Of a stretch of 64,000 bases of DNA, positions 1 to 12,559 are shown piece by piece. The notes under the pieces are model-generated. The model was not told the DNA's origin. It searched no databases and was given only the letters and a program-made list of their open reading frames with translations. The position numbers and the translations under genes are program-made. Source of the stretch: Malus domestica (lineage: Eukaryota; Streptophyta; Magnoliopsida; Rosales; Rosaceae); contig NC_091675.1 in the NCBI RefSeq assembly GCF_042453785.1, positions 3,174,501-3,238,500 on the forward strand, in the 5' to 3' direction. How positions within the stretch are numbered: position 1 is the stretch's first letter; the number at the start of each line of letters is the position of its first letter.

Positions 1-516
1 GAACATAATCACGGAATTTCTCGGATTCCCTAAAAAAGGATCCTTTTCCCTTGTTTTGTGGTCAATACCAAATCTACTCTCAAGTGCAGCCATTTTTGTT
101 TGGGGCTCGGGAATCCAAAGCCAAGAGCTGTGAGAGCAGGGAGTCGACTACTCTCTCTACTTTCTCACTGAATATTTATTCTCTCTCTCTCTCTCTCTCT
201 CGTTTTATACATATTGGGTTGAAAAGAAAGAAAAATTAACCACCAACCAACCCCTCGTGTGTTTGTGTGTGTTTTTGGTCGTCAACCCCTACAAAAGGAG
301 CTTCCCACGAAGCTTCCCACCTTCCTTCCTCCATAGCTATTTTTCTCCTTCCTTTCTTTCCCTTTCTCTTTTCTCCCAAACACTGCCCAATTTAAAGACG
401 AGGACAAAGACCCACCAACCTCACTCCGTCGCTCTCACTGTCTTCCATTCAGAGCTCACGGCAGCACCACCTTTGAAGCAGCAGCACCGCCGCTGAAGCA
501 GCCGCAGCAGGGGAAG

Positions 517-1412
517 GTACATTTTCTTTCTGTGTTCATCTTCTCTTTTGTCTTCTTGTTGTTCATTTTTCTGCCTCAATTTTATTGGATTTTTGCTGTT
601 AATCTGTCTAAATGTGACATTTTGATTGATGGGTACAACGTTGTTTCTACTAACTCCAAGTCCAACGATTCTTCTACTGTGATTTGGGCAAATTTTATGA
701 CTTTGTGGCGAGATCTGTTGCTTCTGGACATACCAACGGTCCAATTTCATCTTTTGGGTCTGAAAATTTTGACTACGTTTCCAAATTCTGGTTTTTTTGA
801 GTCCCAAATTATGCATTTTCTTATGGGTGGTTTCAAATTTCAATCCTTTTTTAGCTTCAACAATCTCAGTTCATACCTTTTCCTCAATGCTTATTTGTCA
901 GTGCTTTCGACTGAACTGTGATTTCTATCCTCGCATTTTTGTTTATAATGTCGAAAGAAAGTCAGAATCTTTACTCGATGGATTGGATTGTTTTTCAACT
1001 TCTTCGTTGCTATACGAATTGTTTGATCAACAACATAACCAGCAGATAGGAAATAGAAACGGAGGGATAGCGGCTGGGATGGCTAAAGGTGGTTTCTAAA
1101 AACCAAAAGTGCTTTTGGTCCGTAGAAACACCTTCTTCAGAACTTTTGATAAAAATTCCGACATGTTTATAAACCGTCTAGCAGAAGTACTTGTTAGACT
1201 GCTTCCTTCAAATTTAGTCCCAAACGAATCCTAAAACAGTTAAGAACAACATTTTTCGTAGATGTTTGAAGTACCAGCGTCTTTTGATGAGTATTTGATA
1301 GCTAGATTCCCATCACATTCCTCATGTATTTGTTCCGAGCTTTGATATAAATTCACAAGTAACGCCTCCTTCCCTTTTTTGTTACTACAGTTGTCTTATT
1401 ACTAATTTCTAG
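517..1412 (+). other. Predicted 5' UTR intron of the F-box gene
   Basis: A GT donor follows a purine-rich, CAG-rich leader at 516/517, and a TTCTAG acceptor lies at 1412, three bases before the F-box start codon. The stretch between is T-rich and has no convincing coding frame. The leader (about 1-516) holds a (CT)n run at 181-201 and pyrimidine-rich sequence typical of plant 5' UTRs. The intron is inferred from the splice sites only. Confidence 0.5.
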
Positions 1413-1415
1413 TTG

Positions 1416-2663
1416 ATGGAGCACAACAATTCCCCAGCTTTTAAGATGAATCGGAAGAGAAAATCCCAAGAACAAGATGATGGCATTTCAAACACATTTT
1501 ATATGGATGAGGTTAACGAAGACCTTCTTGAAAGGGTACTTTCGAGGCTACCAACATCTGCATTCTTCCGCCTTACTTCGGTATGCAAAAGATGGAAATC
1601 AGTTGCATATTCTCCCAGTTTCAAGCTTGCCTGCTCTCAGATTCCTTCTCGGGATCCTTGGTTTTTCATGGTCGATCCCCTTCTTAACCGGTCAATTGTC
1701 TTTGACTCCGCTGAAAGAAGCTGGAAGAAACTCAATCATCCGCCTCTCCTCCAGACAAAATCCAACTGCAATTCCATGCCTGTTTCAGCTTCTGGTGGCT
1801 TGATCTGTTTCCGCAATTCACAGGGCAACTTCATTGTATCCAACCCTGTGACAGGGGTTTGCAATGAACACCCTCCGCTGGATCCATCCTTACAAAATCT
1901 CACATTCCATGCCATTGTGATGAGCTCAAGTCCCAAGTATGATCAATCATCTTACAAGCTTGTTGTTGTCTTTGGCGAGCTTCCAAATTTGTCCTTCCGA
2001 GTGTATAACTCAAGCACTGCCTGTTGGGAAGAAGAGACTGCCTTGCGTAAAAACTTCGAGGATGATGATTCTACAGAATCTGACTCAACCGATGACAGTG
2101 CTGTTTACTTCCTTAGCAGGGCTGGAAATGTAGTGGCAACCAACATGCAAAGAAGCCCATCCAAGCAATACTCATCCGTAATCACTTCCAAAAAGGGCGA
2201 GGAGACAGTCTATTTCCTCAGCTCATCAGGCTCAGTTGTGGCCTGCAACCTGACCACCAAGTGCTTCTCCGAGTACCCCAGGCTACTCCCTGTCTTCTTC
2301 GAGTACTCCATCGACTTGGTAGAATGCGGAGGCAGAATGCTGGTGGTTCTTCTCTCAGAATTCTTTGAAAGCGCGAACCTCAGGGTGTGGTGCTACGATG
2401 AGGAAGCTCGATCATGGCAACACATCGCAGCAATGCCTCCAGCGATGTCACACGAGTGGTATGGCAAGAATGTGGACATAAACTGTGTTGGTGCCGGTAA
2501 CCAGATACTGATCTGCTTAAGCTCTGCCGAGATTTCGAGGTGTGTTCTGTGTGATTTGGCTGCCAATGATTGGATTGAATTGCCCAAATGTTTTGTGGAT
2601 GGTGAATCCATCAAGTTCTTGTCTGCCTTCTCATTTGAGCCAAGGATCGAGGCTTCTGTGTGA
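1416..2663 (+). CDS. F-box protein, HAWAIIAN SKIRT/LCR-type (kelch-like C-terminus)
   Basis: Single coding exon of 415 residues. The start chosen is the ATG at 1416; the TTG just upstream is not a plausible start. An F-box lies at about residues 31-72 (DLLERVLSRLPTSAFFRLTS, then CKRWKSV), which would bind SKP1 in an SCF ubiquitin ligase. The rest is beta-rich sequence with the PWFFM and FxFEPRIE signatures that I recall from plant F-box/kelch proteins of the HWS (At3g61590) and LCR (At1g27340) clade; FBX13-like proteins are another candidate. An acidic, serine-rich stretch (about residues 215-235, DDDSTESDSTDDS) sits between two similar strands (VYFLSRAGNVVATN and VYFLSSSGSVVACN), which suggests an internal duplication. 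The substrate cannot be told from sequence. Confidence 0.88.
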   Translation: MEHNNSPAFKMNRKRKSQEQDDGISNTFYMDEVNEDLLERVLSRLPTSAFFRLTSVCKRWKSVAYSPSFKLACSQIPSRDPWFFMVDPLLNRSIVFDSAERSWKKLNHPPLLQTKSNCNSMPVSASGGLICFRNSQGNFIVSNPVTGVCNEHPPLDPSLQNLTFHAIVMSSSPKYDQSSYKLVVVFGELPNLSFRVYNSSTACWEEETALRKNFEDDDSTESDSTDDSAVYFLSRAGNVVATNMQRSPSKQYSSVITSKKGEETVYFLSSSGSVVACNLTTKCFSEYPRLLPVFFEYSIDLVECGGRMLVVLLSEFFESANLRVWCYDEEARSWQHIAAMPPAMSHEWYGKNVDINCVGAGNQILICLSSAEISRCVLCDLAANDWIELPKCFVDGESIKFLSAFSFEPRIEASV

Positions 2664-3194
2664 TTTGCAAATTGTGTTCTTGGATTTATTTATTTTTTGC
2701 TTCTTATTGTTTTAGCATTTGTCTTGCATTGTATTTTCTGTATTTGCATTTTTTAGAGCCAAATGGAAAATTGGCTTTGATTTTATTTTACACTGGAAAT
2801 TATTTTAGATTGATGAGGTAGCACAATGTATATTGGCTTTGTAACTCTTCATGTTCTGGTGGATTTTCTCTCTTTGTTAAATAAGGCAAATGATTATGCT
2901 CACCCTTTTCTACTTTCGCAGGTCGTTTCTTGATTTTTCTTTGATTTATTCAATTTAAATGACGGATATCAACATGGTGGGTGGGAGAAGTATGAGGACT
3001 TCTTTAAATAATGTATTTTGTCTTGTGTTATATGGGTTATGTTTGGCTACTAGGATTGGATTTGATTAAGCAAGTAGGAATGTATTAAGCTCATAAGAAT
3101 GGATTAAGAAGGAAAAGTCTACCTCACTAACGTCGATGTCTTAGGTTCGGATCTTGGGTCCACGATCATTGGTATGCCTCAAGCAAATTACAAT
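2664..3194. other. 3' UTR and spacer, no gene seen
   Basis: T-rich sequence after the F-box stop codon, likely 3' UTR up to about 2.9 kb, followed by AT-rich spacer. No coding frame or RNA gene was recognised. Confidence 0.5.
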
Positions 3195-3305
3195 AGTGAT
3201 ATTAAGTATCTTAACTTTTTTTATATATAGATTAAACGAGAGCAACCAAATCTGTCTAACGTAGATATGTGTAATACTCTTAACCACCTAAACTACAAAC
3301 ATCTT
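3195..3305 (-). repeat. Possible tRNA-derived SINE
   Basis: On the minus strand there is a pol III A-box-like string (TTTAGGTGGTTAAGAG) of the kind that heads plant SINEs, followed downstream by an A-rich tract. The B box is poor, so the call is weak. Confidence 0.3.
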
Positions 3306-3694
3306 GCTACCTATCCCAACTCTTTGGTAATCTTTTGCTTCATATTAATTTTCGAGCGTCAAACATGGGATTGGATGAACCCTACCCCACTACTTATCCA
3401 ACCCACCAGGCAACTCAGGCAAGCAACCAAATGTAAAACAAACGACGTTAATACTGGTGTCGTTCGTGAAGTAACGAGAAGGCGTGGGAACGCGGTGACG
3501 TGGAAAGACAGTGGGAAACAGGTAATGTATGAGCCGGCGCGCAGACGATCCGTTCCCTCCTTCGTCTCCCACGGTGACCTCCTCGCCAAGCCAAACTCCA
3601 GAAATATAACTAATCCGAAACCCAAAAACGCAGAAAAAAAAAAAACCGATACAAATCCGATACGATACAAATCTATTCAACCCGAATCCGAAAA

Positions 3695-4917
3695 ATGGAG
3701 TTCAGTTTCAAAGACGAAAAGAAATTGGAGCAGCGATTGGAGGAGCTCCACAAGGACGTTTCGAGGAAGCAGAAATTCGAAGACGCCGTCGCCGCCTTGA
3801 ATTCGCTGCTCCGCGACCACTACTCCTCCGCCTCTCCTTCGCTCCGGAAACTGTTCTACGGCGTCGTTTGCCGAGTCGCCACGGTGTTGAAGACCCGGTA
3901 CACCTCGCTGGGTTTCTGGGCCGCCGGACTCGCCCTCTTTCAGCTCGCCCATTCCCTCGTCTCCGACCCCTCCGAGAAGGCCCACTTACTCGCTTGCATC
4001 GATGAGGCACGACAGGTCGTTCATCAGGAAAACGACCCCCCGCAGCCGTCGTCTTCTCCAAATCAAGGTATGAAAGATCTTCCCTTTTCTGAAAATTACA
4101 GAAACGCTTCGTTCTTTTTATTGATTTTTTGAAAATTTTATGTAATTATTTGGGAAATTTGTTTGAATTTTGGTGGAAATTCACAAAAACCCAAAATTTA
4201 TTTTCTCCTATTGGAATTGAAATATTGGTTTTTTAGGATATTTGTTTGAGGGGCATTTGACGGTGGATCGGGAGCCGCCGCAGCCGCAGTGGCTGGTGCA
4301 GTCGAATCTATTGACGGCGGCCATGGCGGCGGGGTCGTCTTCTGAGTCGGGTCCCGGAAACGAAGAGAACTCGGAAAGCGCGGTGAATCTGCTTCAGTCA
4401 CTCATCGACAACCTCGACAGCGTTTTGCCGCCGGGGGTTTTGGATGACGTGAGGGCGGCTCCAAGGGTCCCGCCTGCGAGCAAACAGGTGGTGGCCAATC
4501 TTCCGGTAGTCACGATCACGGAGGAAGTGTTGAAGAAGCTCGGAGAGGACGCGGACTGCTGCATTTGTAAGGAGAACTTGGTTGTCAATGACAAGATGCA
4601 GGAGTTGCCCTGCAAGCACACTTTCCACCCTCCTTGCCTAAAGCCATGGCTGGTAACTCGAATTTCTGAACATTTGCTATATTGTTATTGTGTCTCATTG
4701 GTTGCGTTCAATTAGATTTTAGAGTGACTCACCAACTGGGGTTTTTGGGTGGTATTGATTGTGGCAGGATGAGCACAATTCTTGTCCGATATGCCGGCAT
4801 GAGCTGCAGACGGATGATCATGCGTACGAGAGTTGGAAGGAGAGGGAGAAGGAAGCCGAAGAAGACAGAAAAGGGGCTGCGAATGCGATTCGTGGTGGTG
4901 AATATATGTATGTTTAA
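3695..4917 (+). CDS. AIP2: AIP2-type RING-H2 E3 ubiquitin ligase
   Basis: Three exons join in frame: 3695-4067, 4237-4652 and 4768-4917, giving 312 residues against about 310 for Arabidopsis AIP2. The N-terminus is an alpha-helical AIP2-like domain (EKKLEQRLEELHKDVSRKQ, then FxAAGLALFQLAHSLV). The second exon opens with GYLFEGHLTV, as in AIP2. A C3H2C3 RING (CCICKENL, CKHTFHPPC, then CPICRHEL) lies at about residues 233-275, and the protein ends in GGEYMYV. Arabidopsis AIP2 ubiquitinates the seed regulator ABI3 and damps abscisic-acid signalling; the same role here is inferred from orthology. Phases at the splice sites are 1 and 0, and the frame is clean. Confidence 0.93.
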
Positions 4918-6510
4918 TGTTTACATCTTCAACAATTTGTCAAATTTGCAGCTTCATTCATAAATTCTTATTCAGTTCGTTACATTAAGCATGTCTATGA
5001 GTGTGGTTTCCTTTTCTGTAATGGCATTTTCATTTGGGAAACAGACTTTCGAGATTATGACGAAGCACATTGCAGATACCGATTCTGATCGTGTTTATGT
5101 TTATCTCCTAGAAAATAAATGTATTATAATCACATGGTATTTGCGTTCTTAACTTTGGCGGAATCAGATTAAGCGGTATGAGCCTGTTTTAAGTGCTTCT
5201 AGAATAGCTAAAAGCGTGCAGACAACGAATACTGTTTTAAGTGCGTCGGTCAGGACTATTTTGTGGAGTTTTTTGCTTGAAAATGAAGACTTGGATGCTA
5301 TATTTCCCTTGAAATACTTGATTTTGTGAGTTTTGAGTGTCCGTTTCGAAAATTTTCGCGGTCTCGTATGCAAAGAGACCTTTAGACAAGGCCATAGGTG
5401 ATAGAGAGCTAACCATTTTTGCAGGTTCAGGGCTTTTATTCCACGCTGGCCAACTATACTATACACCATTCTTGGTCTAAATAGTAACATTCATATTTTT
5501 CTGTACACCATTTTTCTTCCTTTATTAGAAAGAAGTACGATTTTATGAAATAATACATACAAGAGAGAATAGGGTGCACCATTGAAAGGGGTTCTGTAAA
5601 AACCTTGTCGGGAATTTTAACCTGATCAAAGGAGAGAAGAGCGCCACACATCAACTTTACACAGTATGACACCTTTCACAAGGAGATATTCTTTTTTGAA
5701 CAAACGATATTACTACACTAAGGGTGGGGGAGTAAACTACATCTCACAATGGGCTAACAATTAGCTTCCCTATTCACATTATTGTATTTGAACGGTTGGA
5801 AAAAGGCCATGAAGGATCATTAAGCACATGTCCAAACAATGAGGATTCAGCAGAGGAATGCTTTGAGGAATCACTTTCCAATGCCTGCAAGTTCTCATGG
5901 CATTGTGAAGCTGATCAAATTTCAGTTGAAACTTCGGTAGGGGATGTTGATGGTCAACATCACGCTTTTTGCTTCTGCAGAATTCCTAAATTAATAGATG
6001 GAATTTTGATTCAGCAACATCTTTAAAACATTGTCTTAGAATTAAATTTTCTACGAGACAACTAATTTATATGTAGATTAAAGCCAAACAACAAACCTTA
6101 CGAGAAATCTGAAGATGACGCTCCTTAATTTGGCTCACATCCATTTAGTCTCTCGTTTGCTGTGCGAAAATTTGAGCAACTAAGATTAGCGAATTCCTGC
6201 ACCGTGGAAATTTACTATTGAATGTGGCACGTACATATGAATAATTATAAAAAAAACGCATCATAGATTAGCAAGATGTGTGTAAAAAGTTAAATAATCA
6301 TTACTAATTTGATATATATAAAAGAAGAGAATTACCTTTCCAAAGAAGATTATTCTATACTCCTAGCTTGCAAGTCACTACTTGATCCACATTGCTCATG
6401 TCCTTTGAAGATCATTTGAATCCTGAAGAAGAAAAGAAGCAAATTAAACAAATATGATGATAGCATTTGAATTTGATACATAGATAAATGTGTAATAAGA
6501 TAGAGCTCAA
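4918..6510. other. Spacer between AIP2 and the NLR relic, no gene called
   Basis: AT-rich sequence with short open frames only. The open stretch at 5796-6026 (plus) is not recognised; the same DNA could be 3' untranslated exons of the NLR relic on the minus strand. No repeat boundary or RNA gene could be supported. Confidence 0.4.
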
Positions 6511-9375
6511 TTACCAGGATGAGATGTTGATGTTTGGGATTTGAGAAATCTTGGGTCACTCCTCTCCACTGCCTTGTTCACAGCGCATTGAAAGTGTCGA
6601 ACATTTGTAGATGGTAAGCTCCTGCAGAGGTGTTTTGCAGAGGAAGTCTGGCAGTGTTGTTAAGCTTTCGCAGTGATGGATATTTAAGGAGGAAAGGCAT
6701 GGCATGATTGAAATTTCAGAATCCTCTTTGTGCCACCTTTCCACGCCTACTTCCCACTCTTTCAACGCCGGCATGTAGGCGATTTTGAGTTCTTTCAACT
6801 TCAGGAAAAATGAGGATGATGATGATTTCAATGACATTTCATCTTCTTCGTCGACTATTCCCAAAAATTCACTACCAACCTTTTTCACCTTCTCCATTCC
6901 CCATAGAGTCAGGTTTTCAAGGTATGGCAACTTCCCAAGAGGAGGCAAAAACTTGCATTCCTTCCATCCCAAAAGAAAGATGGTTCTTAAGTTGTGCAAA
7001 GACATCATCCAACTTGGGCAGGTGTTGCCTCAATGACCAAAAATGTATAAAGATTCCAGATTTTCGTGCAGTCATAAGACATTCAGTATCTCAACAGTGC
7101 TGGTTGTCTTCTTGTAACGATCATACTCACAATTAATTTCGAGATGAAAGAGTTGCTTCATGTCCCACAACTGTGCTTTCTCAATCTCCCTCTCATCTTT
7201 CACATTCCACTTCAATCTTACGCTGAGACTGCCCTGGAGGTTCAAGAATTTCAGATCTCCCAATCGTAATGTTGCTGTATCATCATCACCACCACAAACC
7301 AAAACACACTCATCAATAGTTTTCAAGTTTTTAATCTCAAAATCCCTTTTGGCAAGTACTTCAGCTTATGACAATACTTAACATAAAGGTGCTTTAAGCT
7401 AATCAACTTTCTCATGTTGTTAGGTAGTCTTTCTAGTGAAAAACAACCATAAAGGCGCAAGGTATACAAATTGTACAACTTACTGATATTGTCCGGCAAT
7501 ATATTCAAACCACCATTCTTTGACAAATCAATGTGCCTCAAATGTATCAAATCACCAATTTCCCTTGGGACTTTGCTTATGCCATTATTTCTCAAATTTA
7601 ACGTGCTAAGACATTTCATTTGTAAAATGAAATTGAAGTCTATTGTCGTAGGACTCGATGAACAAAGAATACTGAGTGTACGCAGACTTTGGCAGTTATA
7701 ATATGCATTAGAAGGTGGAAGTGGCTCACCAAGTTTCAACCTTAAGGTCAAATGGTGAATCTTTTCACCCGAAACCTCTATCTCATTGCCAATATCCTTA
7801 ACGTCGATGATCGAACATTCATTCTTGGTGAGAGATTGCACAAAGTCATAGACAATATCATGCATTTTGCAACCTATAATTTTACCACTGACGCTATCTT
7901 TCTTCAAATCTTGAAAAAAAGATTGTGCTACTAAGTCATCAAAAATAGCATCACCAGTGTCGCCCTCATCCTCATTCCCTTTTGCATTAAGATAATTTTG
8001 TGTCATCCAAAGATTAATCAAACATTCTCTCTCAAACTCTTAATCTTTAGAAAAACTAGCACAATACAAAAGGCAACATTTAATGGATGGCGCCAAATCA
8101 TAAAAACTTAGTAATAGCGGTTGGAAAACTTTTTGCTCCACCTCTTCTCGATCCCATATATTATTGTTCAAACACCTAACCATTCCCTTCTTGTTCTCTT
8201 ATTGTGCATGAGATTGCCTATAACTTTTGCAGCAAAAGGCAAACCCTTACATTTTTCTACAATTTTATTACTAATATCTTCAAATGCCTTAGACTCCTCT
8301 ATCAAAAAATGCCATGTGATTGAAGATTGACAAACAATATTTTTCACTCAAATTCTCCCAAATTAATCGTGTCACTTGTTGCTCTCATCATATCAACAAC
8401 CTCATGCTTTCTTGTGGTCACCAATATTCTACCACCAAGAGCAGCATTCTGGATTAATGGTGCCCTTAATCGTTCCCACTTTTCACTGTTGTAGCTCCGC
8501 ACATCATCTAGACCCTAGGGCAAGGAGAAACCTTTTTCCTTGGAAAGATCTTGACATGCACTGCAAGACACGGTCCAACTTATTTGAACTTGGAGCACCA
8601 TCACTGCTTATGGATTTGGCAATCTTAACCTCATCAAAAGGGTCTGAGACACAAACCCACATTCTCTTTTCAAAATAGGCTTTAACCTTGCCATCATTAT
8701 AAACTAGTTGGGCCAGGGTTGTCTTTCCCATTCCTCCCATCCCTAGAATAGGGATGATAGGGAGCCCCCTCCGAATCCGATCACTCAACAACTTTGTTAT
8801 CAGAATGTCTTTTTCCCTTTCTCGACCAAATACCTTTGACATGACGGCAAAAGATGGGAGTCTTCTGTCGTTCAGGGAATTCTTGAATGCCTCTTTTTAT
8901 GTGTTGAAACTCAAACCTTTTTCTTTGCTCATCAATCACACTTAACTTATCGTTCAAATCTTTTATCTTACTCGCAATGTCATGGAGAAAAATTACCTCT
9001 TTGGCTTTGTGGAAACAAAAGCAGCTAGGGAAAACAGAGAGTTACCTTCTTCTTCTTGTTAGGAACAAGAGCATTTTCACCTTCTCGTTCTTGCTTCTCA
9101 ACTAGTTGTCTCAGCATGTCAGTGTTCCACTTGTCCAGCACGTCCACCATCTGGAAGGATATGCCTTTGAGCTGATCCAACCAGATCCTCACGCTGGCCT
9201 CCTTGAATTGCCTTTGCTCTGCATCTTGGAGAACGGCTTGAATAGCTTCGAGATTACCAGCAAATTCTTCAATATCTTTATTGATGTTCAAAACAAGTTT
9301 CTCCTCTCCGTCCACCTACTCATAAGTTGTTGAAGCCAGCCGATCCAGTAGCATGGAAATGATCCCGTCAGCCAT
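6511..9375 (-). pseudogene. CC-NB-LRR (RGA-type) disease-resistance pseudogene
   Basis: Reading from 9375 down, the parts come in the normal order of an Rx/RGA-like NLR. There is a coiled-coil N domain (MADGIISMLLDRLAS, then DAEQRQFKEASVRIWLDQLK), the P-loop GMGGMGKTTLAQLVYND (about 8722), RNBS-A with WVCVSDPFDE, a degraded kinase-2 region, RNBS-B GGRILVTTRKHEV (about 8420), a GLPFAAK motif, MHDIVYDFVQ (about 7850), and leucine-rich repeats ending in PKISQIPNINISSW (about 6512). It is broken: codon 20 is TAG (9316-9318), the frame shifts between the CC and P-loop parts (about 8850 and 9030), around kinase-2 (about 8510) and before RNBS-D (about 8040), and a tryptophan codon near the end reads TGA (6556-6558). 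NLRs of this class sense pathogen effectors; this copy should make no full-length receptor. Confidence 0.88.
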
Positions 9376-9682
9376 TTGCCTCAAAAATTGGTTGACAGTG
9401 GAAAAGGAAATGATGAACAAGAAATGCAGATGGTTTGTGAAACTGTCTCTCTTCTGATCCAGCTTATATGATGATTCCAATTACCAAGTCAATCAATTTA
9501 TTTATTTAAGTTCGGTCTAAATTTGTCGATCAGTTGCCGTCCCTTCTAAATGAGGTATCTTGTTGGCTTGGCAGAAATCGTTCCCTTCTAAAAACCGTGA
9601 TTTTTGTGAAGAGCTCATACAATGTCAAACACACGCTACTGGTACGCATGATGTCCCACTATTCTGCATCATCATGCAATGA

Positions 9683-10177
9683 ATGAAAATGCAGCTTGAA
9701 GAGACGTTAAAGCCTCGTGTGGAATGTATTGGCGGAACTAGATCTTTTCTTTCCTCAAATCTACGTCATGCTTATGGTGAATCAATTGTGATCATTGAAC
9801 TGCTTACCACACCTCAAAAACAAGGCAAAGAGCCCGGGAAAACAGATCAAGGAATCACATTTGACTTGTATCTTCATCCATATCCTAATGTGAACCCCTT
9901 ATCTTATAGGGACTTCATGTCCATATCGCTGCAAGCTATTAAGCAACAGTCGTTTCAGGCTTCCGGCATTACACGATCTGCATTGTCATAAGAAGTTAAG
10001 AAATATGCATCTCCTCTCTTTTTTTTTCTTTGGCCTGATCAGGAACCCAGGTGGCAAACAGGTTACTCGTACACTCCAGCAGATGCTATTGCTCGGAGTC
10101 TTAAGACGCTTTCGCTAAATGACGTTAGAGTCCTTTCGAGAACTATAAGCGAGTGGTTCAAAGGCTTTGAAGATTGA
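9683..10177 (+). CDS. Unrecognised coding-like stretch, probably a gene fragment
   Basis: An open frame from 9683 to 9991 reads MKMQLEETLKPRVE and continues with FDLYLHPYPNVNPLSYRDF. A second open piece from about 10043, after a CAG acceptor-like site, reads WQTGYSYTPADAIARSLKTL and ends in WFKGFED with a stop at 10175-10177. Both pieces look like real protein sequence rather than chance frames, but a clear GT donor joining them was not found and there is no convincing promoter or full N-terminus. I do not recognise the family. It may be the remnant 3' end of a host gene. Confidence 0.3.
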
Positions 10178-11520
10178 GCTGCCATGGCTTCTGTGAATTC
10201 GTGTTGTTTGCTCCAAGAGGGCACAACATTTTTTCAGCCCAATAGCTTATAGGTTGTGATGTAAAGTTTATGCTACTTTGGAATACATAATTGGGCCACC
10301 AACCAGAAGCAGCTCATGTTTTATTGGCGTCGGCTTGTTAGGAGAAACCCAAACTTTTACAAGAATGACTTGTAACATATTTTTCGTGTATCGCATTTGT
10401 ATTACTTTTTTTTTTAATACAAAAACAATATAAATTTTGCATATAAAATGTGTGATCTCGCATTTTTGTATTTATAATATATTTTGGAAAAAACTATAAA
10501 CCACCACCAAACCTATTTTTGTGAAATATTTTACCTCAATATAGGCCTTGTAAAATTCGTGGACACTCTAGAAATGTTCTAGCCAACGATCTCCGCTAAT
10601 ATTTTTAATCTAATTTTCATTTTTAGGCTTAAAAGTTCAACAAGAAATACGTTGGTGACCCAATAAGTTGTAGTCGCTTACAAATGGCAAAAAATACTCA
10701 TGTGGTAATAGACTGCTTCCAAATGGTTTGTGACTTTCTTCTGGTATATTCAGCAAGAATCATGATATATAGAAGCTGCTTGCAAGATTAATATGACCAA
10801 CTGTCCAACTTTAGGGCAACCTATAGTTTGATTTTGATTCTGTATGCAAATTCTGTTACCTTTTTGCATGCATGTCACCAAATTCTCATGTGCCCACATT
10901 TAATTGACTCTGAAGAACAAAAACAAGACTTTCTAGATAGATAGATAGATCATAAAAACTCATCTCAATCATCTTATATGAAAAGCGGTTAAGAAACATT
11001 TTGATGATGATAACGATCAATAATCGACGGTGGACAAGTAGATAAATATTATCATATATAAGACTAGTTTTCTCATGAGATTTTGCTCAACCAGAGCGAA
11101 AACGAGATTAAGATAATGTTCTTGCATTCACTGTTTTATAATTATTTAGTGATTGTTCAAAATTCAGTAATTTTGTCTTTTCTTTGACTCTACAGCACAA
11201 GTGTATATATGATCCTTATAGGTCACTTGTTCGGAAAATGCATTACTTGACTAATAACCAATTGACACGTAATGAACTCATTACATGAAAGAAGATCTAT
11301 CCTAAAAAAAGAGCTCATATATATACGTGAGTGAATATACACATACACACACGTATGTTGGTATGGTAGGTAACATGAGGATGGAGGATTGGCTTTACTT
11401 GGTTTTTATTGGCTGCAACTTGTCGTATGAAACCTTGACTACCAAAGTTAGCTCCTTTGAATTTAGATCTTTTTTTTTTCTTCTGAAAATGGCTATCAGC
11501 TTCTCTATACCATTCTAGAA

Positions 11521-11524
<4 letters not shown>

Positions 11525-11591
<67 letters not shown>
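11525..11591. repeat. (GA)n microsatellite
   Basis: About 33 uninterrupted GA dinucleotides, long enough to be length-polymorphic between individuals. Confidence 0.97.
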
Positions 11592-11593
<2 letters not shown>

Positions 11594-12559
11594 GAGGGTT
11601 GTAGGTGACGACGGCAGATTAAAAATGTTATGGTCCACTGCCACCCCCACTTATAGCGGAAAGTGACCATACAATTTGGGGTTAAATGAAAATGGGAGAT
11701 GAGCTGCCTGCAGCAATCTGTGTCACTCAAGAGGCTACCAACAGCAGCAGCAGCAGCAGCTACTTGCAATTGCATGCAGAACTCCTCCCACCCTCTCATC
11801 TCATGAGAGGTCCCTATCTAGCTTACCAAGTCCAATAAATGAACAGCTTTCTATTTAATTTACTACATTCAATACCATTCGGCCAATATTTTGTACTTCC
11901 CTATATAATTTTGTTATGATAAAGCAAAAATAATTAAAAATAAAATCTATTTTAAAAAATTGAAAGCAAATAAACTCCTCAAGATCACGCGATTTACATT
12001 ATTTTTGTTATAATTATGACTTTTACACTAAGCCAGTGTTTACGAGTGCTGAACGGGGGTTTCAGGACGCAATAGAGGAGATTACACAAGTTCTATTGGC
12101 TTCAATAGCGTTGACGTGGAACTATGCAGATTTTTGCCACCAATTAAGTAAATTAAAGTCAATATATTCTTTTGCAAAAGACTTTTCTGAGTTGTTACAC
12201 CATTAGGTGCTATTATTTATTTATGTGTTATGATAAAGAATAATATTATAAAATTAAAACATAATGTTGATACATGCACAATTGCACACAATGTGATAGC
12301 ATGAAGAGATTAATAACATGGCATAGTGAATGACTATCACCATGAAATTTACTCATGGCAACAAATCCACAATCTCACCATGAACTCTTAAGTTTTCAAT
12401 TATCCAGAAAAAATGATATTTAAGAGGGCTAGATGATGGTTTTGAAAGATTTACAAAAACATTTCATCAAATCACACTTAAAACGTACCGTATAAAATAT
12501 TTGTCTAAAATTCGTGACGTGGTGGTTGAACAAGAATATGCCTTTTCGTTTTTTATATG

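Noticed and set aside
421-921. Open frames in the F-box leader on both strands
   Set aside because: They overlap the predicted 5' UTR and intron, are low complexity, and match no family.
2326-2345. A string resembling the miR394 target site found in LCR genes
   Set aside because: GGAGGCAGAATGCTGG lacks three central bases of the known site, so pairing would be interrupted; not supported as a target.
3359-3680. Overlapping minus-strand frames upstream of AIP2
   Set aside because: They are shadows of the AIP2 promoter and leader and lack homology.
5796-6026. A 76-residue protein
   Set aside because: Short, cysteine-containing but unlike any family, with no promoter or splice context; may be antisense to NLR 3' untranslated sequence.
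11525-11591. Long Ser-Leu repeat proteins predicted on the minus strand
   Set aside because: They are translations of the GA/CT microsatellite, with no coding support.
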